This document shows positions 17,459 through 23,652 of a DNA stretch of 36,578 bases, one piece after another. Origin of the DNA: Lachnospiraceae bacterium. GTDB lineage: Bacteria > Bacillota > Clostridia > Lachnospirales > Lachnospiraceae. The DNA lies in the NCBI GenBank assembly GCA_014804355.1, contig JAAUZY010000032.1:33397-69974 (forward strand). The letters run 5' to 3'. Every line of letters begins with the position of its first letter. The first letter of the stretch is position 1. Position numbers and translations under genes: made by a program. The notes under the pieces were generated by a model. That model saw nothing but the letters and a program-made list of their open reading frames with translations. It was not told the DNA's origin and did not search any database.

Positions 17459-18337
17459 TTAAGATTCCTCCGGGTAATTGAGCGCCTTATTGATCCCGTC
17501 ACACAGGATATGGCTGATCTGCTGAATCTGCTGGTCCACGTCCTTGGTCGTGACATACATATTATTTAATTCTTTCAGCGCCACCGGGCGTTCTCCCATG
17601 GCATCCCCCACAATCGTCGCGGCATCCACCACCGTCGGCACTCCCAGCGCCAGAACCGGCACATGAAGGCTCTCCTGCGTGATCGCATTACGATGATTGC
17701 CCACCCCTGATCCCGGGTGGATTCCCGTATTCGTGATCTGTATTGTACGGTTCAGTCTCTTGGTGGAACGGGCTGCCAGTGCATCGATCACGATCACCAT
17801 ATCCGGCTTAGTCTCACCGATCACACCTTTAATGATCTCCGCGGACTCCATTCCGGTCTTTGCCATAACACCCGGTATCAAGCTGCTGACCTGATGCATT
17901 TTCGACCGGTTATATGCCACCTTACCGTACTCCCGCACAATATGCCTGTTGATGAAGAGATTATCCACCACGTTGGGCCCCAGAGAATCCGCCGTCACTT
18001 CCCGATTGCCCAGCCCCACTACCAGAATGGACTGTTCTCTGTCCGGTTCAGGCAGAATATCACGAATCTCCTGCGCCAGAATCTCCGAAATCTCCTGGTG
18101 GTAATCTTCCTCCGGCTCTGTCATCGCCGGAGCTTCCAGCGTAATATAGACTCCCATCGGCTTGCCTAACATCTTGGCGCCGTTCTTCGTCTCAACTACC
18201 ACCTTGGTGATATGGACATCGCACGCCTCGTCATAGTGCTCTTCCACCGTAACACCGTGCAGGCCTTCCGCTTTATCCTCGATGCTCTCTCTGGCTTCCA
18301 ACGCCAAGTCTGTCCTGACTGTTGACCAGCTATCCAT
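17459..18337 (-). CDS. gpr: Germination protease GPR (SASP-degrading)
   Basis: Spore protease (family A25) that degrades small acid-soluble spore proteins at germination. It is made as a zymogen in the forespore. The 292-residue product is shorter than the roughly 370 residues of Bacillus GPR. The N-terminal R-T-D-L-A-x-E-A (8-15) marks the propeptide cleavage region. Conserved acidic sites lie in V-T-A-D-S-L-G-P (Asp117) and V-I-D-A-L-A-A-R-S (Asp185), matching the two key aspartates of the Bacillus megaterium enzyme. The ribosome site GAGGAAG is about eight bases upstream. It is divergent from rpsT and followed by spoIIP, the standard arrangement. A forespore sigma promoter is expected upstream, but I could not pick one with confidence. 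Confidence 0.96.
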   Translation of the reverse strand: MDSWSTVRTDLALEARESIEDKAEGLHGVTVEEHYDEACDVHITKVVVETKNGAKMLGKPMGVYITLEAPAMTEPEEDYHQEISEILAQEIRDILPEPDREQSILVVGLGNREVTADSLGPNVVDNLFINRHIVREYGKVAYNRSKMHQVSSLIPGVMAKTGMESAEIIKGVIGETKPDMVIVIDALAARSTKRLNRTIQITNTGIHPGSGVGNHRNAITQESLHVPVLALGVPTVVDAATIVGDAMGERPVALKELNNMYVTTKDVDQQIQQISHILCDGINKALNYPEES

Positions 18338-18437
18338 GCCATCTTCCTCATTTCCCGCATTTTATCTTACTATATGCGTATCTTTATAAGTTGGTTATTT
18401 ACTTTTCTATTTTTTGCAAAAATAAACAAAATATGTA

Positions 18438-18466
18438 TTGACATCATGATTCTCATAAACTACAAT
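18438..18466 (+). promoter_or_regulatory. Strong sigma-A promoter for rpsT
   Basis: TTGACA (18438-18443) and TACAAT (18461-18466) with a 17-base spacer, about 88 bp before the rpsT ATG. This is the best promoter match in the window, fitting a ribosomal protein gene. Confidence 0.8.
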
Positions 18467-18494
18467 AATATGCGTGTGTTTCCATTAAAACGTC

Positions 18495-18518
18495 CGTGTC
18501 CGGCTTTAATGAGACACG
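18495..18518 (+). promoter_or_regulatory. Hairpin in the rpsT leader
   Basis: Six-base arms CGTGTC (18495-18500) and GACACG (18513-18518) enclose a 12-base loop in the untranslated leader of about 80 bases. Ribosomal-protein leaders often carry autoregulatory structures, but whether this one binds S20 is unknown. Confidence 0.35.
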
Positions 18519-18553
18519 TCCAAATATAGTTTATCGGAATCGGAGGTGTGATC

Positions 18554-18817
18554 ATGGCTAATATCAAATCTGCAAAGAAAAGAATCTTAGTAAACAAGAC
18601 GAAAGCTGACAGAAATAAGGCGATCAAGTCCAGCGTTAAGACAGCGATCAAGAAAGTATATGCTGCAATCGAATCAGGCGATCAGGCAGCTGCCAAGACA
18701 GCTCTTACGGCTGCTACATCCGCGCTTGACAAGGCTACTAAGAAGGGTGTTTATCACAAGAATACTTCTGCGAGAAAAGTATCCCGTCTTACGCTTGCCG
18801 TTAATAAGATGGCGTAA
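18554..18817 (+). CDS. rpsT: 30S ribosomal protein S20
   Basis: Small basic ribosomal protein bS20 of 87 residues, normal for the family, binding 16S rRNA. The N-terminal A-N-I-K-S-A-K-K-R is diagnostic, followed by long lysine- and alanine-rich helices. The start at 18554 has GGAGG eight bases upstream; the in-frame GTG six bases earlier overlaps that ribosome site's spacer and is rejected. It is monocistronic, with its own strong promoter and an intrinsic terminator, and divergent from gpr as in Bacillus. Confidence 0.98.
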   Translation: MANIKSAKKRILVNKTKADRNKAIKSSVKTAIKKVYAAIESGDQAAAKTALTAATSALDKATKKGVYHKNTSARKVSRLTLAVNKMA

Positions 18818-18850
18818 TCGCTTCGCGAACTCGAAAATAATAAGACAACA

Positions 18851-18882
18851 AAAACACTTCCTACCGTCATGGGAAGTGTTTT
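18851..18882. terminator. Bidirectional intrinsic terminator between rpsT and the TPM gene
   Basis: An 11-bp perfect stem (18851-18861 with 18872-18882), loop about ten bases. It is followed by T residues on the plus strand and by TTTTTGTTGT on the minus strand. It serves two convergent genes. Confidence 0.85.
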
Positions 18883-18897
18883 TTATTTGTTCTATTA

Positions 18898-19779
18898 TTA
18901 TCTGCTGTGGCCGCCGCCTCCATGGCTTCCCCCACCGCCGCCTCCGCTGTGGCCACCGCCGTGGCTTCCTCCGCCGCTGCTGCTTGACTGGATCTTGTGC
19001 TGTACTACGCTCTTACGCAGGAAGCGGTCCTCTCTGATGCGGAACTGCGGTTCCATCCCGTCCACATAGGTGGTCGCGGTCGTTGTCTTCACTCCGCGCT
19101 TGGATCTCCTGTTGCACATTACAAAAATAACAGCCGATATGATTCCTATAGCCCACGGAACCCAAGCCGGTACGTACACATTAAAGAGTCTTGTGCCCGT
19201 CATATCATGGTAGAAATCATTCACATATGTCTTATATGCGCGGTAAGGATTATGCTCTACATAACGGTATACATTATCCAGAATATGATCGACCTGTTCG
19301 CTTGTATAGGCATCCTTGACCTTGCCCGTCGTACTGAACCATGTGTAGATCCTGCCGTCATCCTCACGGAACCAATTATCCACTAACAGGACTCCGTCTC
19401 CGTTGGGCTTATTATAACCGAAATTGTATGCCTCATAGAACGCTTCTGCATAGACCCTTACAAACTCATCATAGCTCACGTTTGGCTCAATCTCCCTCGC
19501 ATAGTCCTTAAGCGACTCCTGCAGAGTAATCAACACGATATCACAGCCGGTCTGTTTCTCCCGCTTAGCGATCAGGCTGCGCAGCTTATCTTCCTCATCA
19601 TCCGTCAGCACATCGGCGTAATCAAACACCCGCTCATCTGTTGTACACTCCGTATTGCTCCTCTGATAGTTGGCAGCACCGGAAACCGCACTCTGTCCGC
19701 CGCTTATCACTATGTACAGAATCAGGACAGCCGCTAATATAATATATAGCCATTTAAAATAATGAAAATATTCTTTCAT
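18898..19779 (-). CDS. TPM-domain (YgcG/Psb32-like) membrane protein with Gly-Ser-His tail
   Basis: A 293-residue membrane protein with an N-terminal membrane helix (about 10-28), a TPM domain (about 50-190) beginning V-F-D-Y-A-D-V-L-T-D-D-E-E, a second membrane helix (about 204-222), a basic linker, and a C-terminal tail (265-293) made almost only of Gly, Ser and His. TPM domains occur in photosystem II repair proteins and bacterial YgcG proteins; their bacterial role is poorly defined. The His-rich tail could bind metal, which is inference. The start at 19779 is chosen because AAGGA lies 12 bases upstream and the membrane helix follows at once; a GTG at 19842 would add 21 residues. It is downstream of a zinc-ribbon gene by 133 bp in the same direction, so they are probably functionally linked. 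Confidence 0.82.
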   Translation of the reverse strand: MKEYFHYFKWLYIILAAVLILYIVISGGQSAVSGAANYQRSNTECTTDERVFDYADVLTDDEEDKLRSLIAKREKQTGCDIVLITLQESLKDYAREIEPNVSYDEFVRVYAEAFYEAYNFGYNKPNGDGVLLVDNWFREDDGRIYTWFSTTGKVKDAYTSEQVDHILDNVYRYVEHNPYRAYKTYVNDFYHDMTGTRLFNVYVPAWVPWAIGIISAVIFVMCNRRSKRGVKTTTATTYVDGMEPQFRIREDRFLRKSVVQHKIQSSSSGGGSHGGGHSGGGGGGSHGGGGHSR

Positions 19780-19912
19780 AGTTTTCGTCATTCCTTTCCA
19801 AGGCACAAACCCTACTATAAAAAATTCATCAGATTCTTTCACTCTTAAAAAAGTTTACTGCAACGATAAGACGATCAAATCATAATAAGGCTCTAGCCTA
19901 CATCACGTAATT

Positions 19913-20896
19913 TTACAGGATCTCAAGTACTCTGACCGCCATAGAGCATATCGCCGTCACGATGGCGAACACGGACGCGCCATAGGCAAAGACCTTCCCC
20001 ATCGAGACCGGTGTTGTGCCGATTACCTTACCCGTCTGCCCGTTGACATGAAATTGATAGGTTTTGCCCCGGTAACTGTACAGATACTGCCATACCGGCA
20101 TCAGAGCATAATTGACACCGTTTCTCTGCAGATTCAGATCCTTTCGATAGGGTTTTACCGTATTGTATCCGGTAAGAGACCGCTGCATCAATTCTTCGGA
20201 GGCACCTCGCGCCTTCATCTGTGCTCTTCCCTCCAGTTCCGGCGCTCCCTGATTATAGATCTCCCCATAGAAACCGGACATATATTTGGGCTGAAACCCC
20301 TGCAGCATCTGATAGCCGTAAGGTTCCATCAGATCCATGATCCCGTCATCCATTGCAAATGAAGCATCCACGGGAATCTTATCGAAATCCAGCTCCATTC
20401 TGCGCACGACCTCATAGTATGAAGTCTCCACATATTCCGTATTTCCGCTGGTCCAGCTCCTGACCTTAGTGCCTTCTCCGGCGAAATCATAACAAGCGTT
20501 ATAATCGTACAGCCAGAACGGCACATAGATTCCCACCATTTTCTCCAGACTCTTCGCCGACATAAAATCGGAGGGTGTAAACAACCTTCTTGTAAATTCC
20601 GCCTCCATCGACGCCACCGCTTTTTCCTTATTAATATAGAACGGAAGAATCAGATGCGGTTCCAATCCCCCTTCCACCCGCTCATTATATACAATATAAC
20701 TGCCGCAATGCTCACATCTGCCCGCCGACGCATAAGCCGGCACCTCCATGGGCGCACCACAGTTAACACACTGTGTAAGAGAGCCCCCTTGTATCGTATC
20801 TTCACTGTCCTCGCTCTCGCAATGGGGACAGTACATTCTGCCTCTGCCCGGTTCATACACCACGTTACCGCCGCAGTTTCTACATTTAAATAACAT
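19913..20896 (-). CDS. Double zinc-ribbon protein with C-terminal membrane helix
   Basis: A 327-residue protein with four CxxC pairs in the first 64 residues (Cys5/8, 23/26, 43/46, 61/64), forming two tandem zinc ribbons. A conserved middle domain of about 200 residues follows (L-P-F-Y-I-N-K-E-K-A, G-I-Y-V-P-F-W-L-Y-D), then a hydrophobic helix near 300-320. Proteins of this layout are common in Firmicutes and Actinobacteria without a proven role. The two-ribbon start resembles those of TFIIB-like and primosomal zinc domains, but no DNA-binding domain is visible. It is encoded directly upstream of the TPM gene. The ribosome site GAGGGG is about ten bases before the ATG. Co-function in membrane protein quality control is a guess from the neighbour. 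Confidence 0.75.
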   Translation of the reverse strand: MLFKCRNCGGNVVYEPGRGRMYCPHCESEDSEDTIQGGSLTQCVNCGAPMEVPAYASAGRCEHCGSYIVYNERVEGGLEPHLILPFYINKEKAVASMEAEFTRRLFTPSDFMSAKSLEKMVGIYVPFWLYDYNACYDFAGEGTKVRSWTSGNTEYVETSYYEVVRRMELDFDKIPVDASFAMDDGIMDLMEPYGYQMLQGFQPKYMSGFYGEIYNQGAPELEGRAQMKARGASEELMQRSLTGYNTVKPYRKDLNLQRNGVNYALMPVWQYLYSYRGKTYQFHVNGQTGKVIGTTPVSMGKVFAYGASVFAIVTAICSMAVRVLEIL

Positions 20897-20971
20897 ATTC
20901 CGTTCCCCTCTCTATATATAACACCCACTATTTATAATACAGGAATAAAACCTCTCATTATGGCACATTCT

Positions 20972-20999
20972 TTGTTATACTGACACAAAGAAATATAAT
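20972..20999 (+). promoter_or_regulatory. Promoter of the lost short-chain dehydrogenase gene
   Basis: TTGTTA (20972-20977) and TATAAT (20994-20999) with a 16-base spacer, 33 bp before the stub's ATG. It appears intact although the gene is gone. Confidence 0.5.
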
Positions 21000-21032
21000 A
21001 AAGCATAACAAAACCAAGTCAAGGAGTCAACC

Positions 21033-21086
21033 ATGAAAAGAACAGCAATCATTACCGGAGCAAGCCGCGGACTCGTCAGTGAATAG
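21033..21086 (+). pseudogene. Remnant N-terminus of a short-chain dehydrogenase/reductase gene
   Basis: AAGGAG (21021-21026) and an ATG open a 17-codon frame reading M-K-R-T-A-I-I-T-G-A-S-R-G-L, the Rossmann nucleotide-binding start of short-chain dehydrogenases (TGxxxGxG region), then a TAG. The rest of the roughly 250-codon gene is absent: only about 95 bp separate this stop from the purF-like stop. Promoter and ribosome site remain, so a large deletion is the likely cause. A frame starting at 21089 could hold a few C-terminal codons, but it overlaps the terminator of the opposing operon and is not convincing. Confidence 0.7.
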
Positions 21087-21090
21087 ACGC

Positions 21091-21139
21091 AAAACTGCTG
21101 CCACAGCGCGTCATGATGAAGCTTGGGCTGTGCCAGCAG
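21091..21139 (-). terminator. Intrinsic terminator of the GGDEF/purF-like operon
   Basis: A 13-bp stem with one mismatch (21095-21107 with 21127-21139) and a 19-base loop, followed on the minus strand by TTTT (21091-21094). It lies about 45 bp after the purF-like stop. Confidence 0.65.
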
Positions 21140-21183
21140 TGTATTAATCCCTGTGCACGTCCGAAATCCGGAAATAACAATAG

Positions 21184-22590
21184 TTATTCACGTCCGTCCC
21201 AGCAGTAGGTGCACAGTTTGCACTTGTCTATACCGACTGATGCGATCATATCATCCAGACGATGATATCTGAGAGAAGTGAAGTTGAGCTTCTCTCTTAT
21301 TTTTTCTAACATCTCACTATACTCCGTGCTGTCGGGATCAGCATAGACCGACAGATTCGGATACTTGTTCTCTCCCTCCATCTCGCTGATTACACGGCGT
21401 GCGATCAGCTCCATCTCCGAAGTCGAACGAGAAAAATTCAGATATTTACAACCAAACAGAAGCGGCGGGCATGCCGGCCGGATATGTACCTCTCCCGCAC
21501 CGCTGTGATAGAGGAATTCCGTTGTCTCCCGAAGCTGTGTACCGCGTACAATGGAATCGTCGATCAGAAGCAGGCTTTTGTCCTTGATCAGGTCATGTAC
21601 GGGAATCAGCTTCATCTTAGCAATCAGATTACGTTTACTCTGAATCGTAGGCATAAAGGAACGCGGCCATGTGGGCGTATATTTGATAAAAGGTCTGGAA
21701 AAAGGAATCCCAGACTCATTGGCGTAACCGATCGCATGTGCGGTTCCTGAATCCGGCACTCCCGCCACAATATCCGGGTGCGCATCATCCCGTTTCGCCA
21801 GCATGGCGCCGCAGTTGTAGCGCATCTGCTCCACGCTTATTCCTTCGTAAGAAGAGGAAGGATATCCGTAATAAATCCACAGGAAGGTGCAGATCTTCAT
21901 ATCTTTACCAGGAGCCACCAGAGACTTCATGCCTTCCGGTGTGATAACCGCAATCTCACCGGGTCCCAGTTCCCGTTCCGGTTCATACCCCAGATTCAGA
22001 TAAGCAAAACTCTCGAAGGAGACACAGTATGCCTCTTCCTTCTTCCCCACGGTTACCGGCGTGCGCCCGTACCGGTCTCTCGCCGCATAGATTCCCTTCG
22101 GCGTCATGAGCAGCATGGTCATGGACCCATCGATCAATTCCTGCGCATAGCGGATACCCTCTATCAGATTATCCCGCTGGTTGATGACCGCCGCTACCAG
22201 CTCCGTAGCATTGATATCCCCGCCGCTCATCTCCAGAAAATGAGCATGTCCGCTCCGGAAGAGTTCCTCTACGATCTCATCCTTATTATTGATTTTGCCC
22301 ACCGTCGTGATTGCATAGGTCCCGTGATGGGAGCGAATGATCAGCGGCTGTGGTTCGTAATCGGAAATACAGCCTATGCCGAAACTACCGTGCATGGTAT
22401 TGGCATCTTTATCAAATTTCGTGCGGAAAGGAGCATTCTCGATATTATGGATCGCTCGGTCGAAGCCTTCCTCCTTGCTGTATACCGCCATACCGGCCCG
22501 CCTCGTTCCAAGGTGCGAATGATAATCCGTCCCGAAAAATAAGTCAAATACGCAGTCCTGTTTAGAAGCCACACCAAAAAATCCACCCAT
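21184..22590 (-). CDS. PurF-like amidophosphoribosyltransferase paralogue lacking the N-terminal Cys nucleophile
   Basis: A 468-residue protein with an N-terminal class II glutamine amidotransferase-like domain (about 1-230) and a C-terminal phosphoribosyltransferase domain. The PRPP-binding signature L-L-L-I-D-D-S-I-V-R-G-T (340-351) is intact. Cysteines at 234, 374 or 381, 457 and 460 match the spacing of the Bacillus PurF 4Fe-4S ligands. True PurF exposes Cys as residue 1 after processing; here the N-terminus is M-G-G-F-F-G-V and the first Cys is residue 13. The start is secure: GGAGAGGAG lies six bases upstream. Glutamine-dependent activity is therefore doubtful; ammonia-dependent activity or a regulatory role is inferred. 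It lies 69 bp after a degenerate GGDEF gene. No other purine-biosynthesis gene is nearby. Confidence 0.85.
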   Translation of the reverse strand: MGGFFGVASKQDCVFDLFFGTDYHSHLGTRRAGMAVYSKEEGFDRAIHNIENAPFRTKFDKDANTMHGSFGIGCISDYEPQPLIIRSHHGTYAITTVGKINNKDEIVEELFRSGHAHFLEMSGGDINATELVAAVINQRDNLIEGIRYAQELIDGSMTMLLMTPKGIYAARDRYGRTPVTVGKKEEAYCVSFESFAYLNLGYEPERELGPGEIAVITPEGMKSLVAPGKDMKICTFLWIYYGYPSSSYEGISVEQMRYNCGAMLAKRDDAHPDIVAGVPDSGTAHAIGYANESGIPFSRPFIKYTPTWPRSFMPTIQSKRNLIAKMKLIPVHDLIKDKSLLLIDDSIVRGTQLRETTEFLYHSGAGEVHIRPACPPLLFGCKYLNFSRSTSEMELIARRVISEMEGENKYPNLSVYADPDSTEYSEMLEKIREKLNFTSLRYHRLDDMIASVGIDKCKLCTYCWDGRE

Positions 22591-22659
22591 AACATTCTCC
22601 TCTCCTGTTTATCATCTTACAAAAGCAGTTCAGATTCTCTGCTCTTAATCATCGAATCA

Positions 22660-23340
22660 TCATCTTCCGTGCCCATCATAGATCTCACAGCCGCACCTTC
22701 CGCTCTCCTTGACATGATTTAATGCCTTGACCGCCCTCTTGCCAAGTTCTCTGCAATCTTCCACCGAATCGCCGAAAGCCATGCCGATACTCAGCGTCAC
22801 CGGCGGAAACTCCCCGTCCGGATGCAGCAGTACATCGTTGACCTCTCCCGCCCGCCGGTAAAGCAGCGTCGTGTGCGCGACCGCAACCCCGGGCAGCCAC
22901 ATGGCAAAAGTATCTCTGCCCTGTCTGCTCATACATACCGATTCTGCAAACGAGTAAGAAAGCACCTCCACTACACGCCGCAGGACAGCATTGCCCGTAT
23001 CCTGCCCGTAGATTTCACATACTTCTCTAAACCGGTCCACATTGCCCACAAGAAGACAACCCTGACTATGCCCGGCACGCAGTTCTTCATCGACGATCCG
23101 CTCGAAGACTCTTCGCTCGACCAGCTTATCGAATGCGTCCTGCCCCGTCCCATGCATATCCTGATTCCCGAGATCGGCGGCCTCCGTCCGGGAAATCTCC
23201 TTCTGCTGCTCCCGCTCCCCGTTCTGTCCGAAAATCCTATATATTTTTCCCTTAAAATCGTGAAACCCTTGTACGACCTGCTTCCTCATACTCCTCAATT
23301 CCCGCGAACCATGAGTCAAAATCTCAGATATTCCAAACAC
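22660..23340 (-). CDS. Degenerate GGDEF-domain protein
   Basis: A 226-residue soluble protein. Residues 1-68 are charged and of no recognised fold. Residues 70-222 read as a GGDEF domain: N-V-D-R-F-R near 100-105, a signature motif changed to R-Q-G-R-D-T-F (139-145), V-T-L-S-I-G-M-A, and a final K-A-L-N-H-V-K helix. GGDEF enzymes need G-G-D/E-E-F to cyclise GTP; here it is G-R-D-T-F, so diguanylate cyclase activity is unlikely. It may bind GTP or a partner. The start is uncertain: GTG at 23340 has a weak ribosome site, the frame closes seven codons upstream, and ATG at 23289 is an alternative. A MITE-like element lies 14 bp upstream and may have altered the promoter or 5' end. The purF-like gene follows. 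Confidence 0.75.
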   Translation of the reverse strand: MFGISEILTHGSRELRSMRKQVVQGFHDFKGKIYRIFGQNGEREQQKEISRTEAADLGNQDMHGTGQDAFDKLVERRVFERIVDEELRAGHSQGCLLVGNVDRFREVCEIYGQDTGNAVLRRVVEVLSYSFAESVCMSRQGRDTFAMWLPGVAVAHTTLLYRRAGEVNDVLLHPDGEFPPVTLSIGMAFGDSVEDCRELGKRAVKALNHVKESGRCGCEIYDGHGR

Positions 23341-23354
23341 TCCGATGCATTTAA

Positions 23355-23526
23355 CATACTACATAACTGTTCAGAACTCTGTTCCTCACAGTTACGAAGA
23401 TGCACAGAAATTATGCATTCTGCATAATTTCGCGCATGCCTGTCTCGGGTTTTCTGTGACTTCCGCTTACGCTTCACTCACAAAAAACACCTCGCGGAAT
23501 CACCTTCTGAACAGTTACCATACTAC
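23355..23526. mobile_element. MITE-like element, full copy with 8-bp target duplication
   Basis: A 156-bp element (23363-23518) bounded by terminal inverted repeats TAACTGTTCAGAA (23364-23376) and TTCTGAACAGTTA (23505-23517), perfect over 13 bp. It is flanked on both sides by the direct repeat CATACTAC (23355-23362 and 23519-23526), as expected of a target-site duplication. Inside is a perfect 11-bp palindrome arm pair (23407-23417 with 23421-23431). No coding frame is present. Its right 72 bp (23447-23518) recur at 26794-26865. It lies between the terminator of the phosphorylase gene and the start of the GGDEF gene. Confidence 0.75.
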
Positions 23527-23581
23527 CATATAAAATGAAAATCTACAACATTGATTTCTCAAAGGATAATGGCAATAAGAA

Positions 23582-23623
23582 ATTGAGCCTGTCGAGGCTC
23601 TTCACGAGCCTCGCAGACTCAAT
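23582..23623 (-). terminator. Strong hairpin/terminator after the 1037-residue phosphorylase gene
   Basis: Near-perfect arms 23582-23600 and 23606-23623 around a five-base loop, about 30 bp after the stop. On the minus strand it is followed by an AT-rich TTTCTTATT tail rather than a clean T-tract, so termination may be partial. Confidence 0.6.
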
Positions 23624-23652
23624 CAGTTTCATGATATAAAACGGAACACACA

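Noticed and set aside
21089..21208. Possible C-terminal remnant of the lost dehydrogenase (frame reading A-K-L-L-P-Q-R-V)
   Set aside because: The frame coincides with the terminator hairpin of the opposing operon and the purF-like 3' end; similarity is only suggestive.
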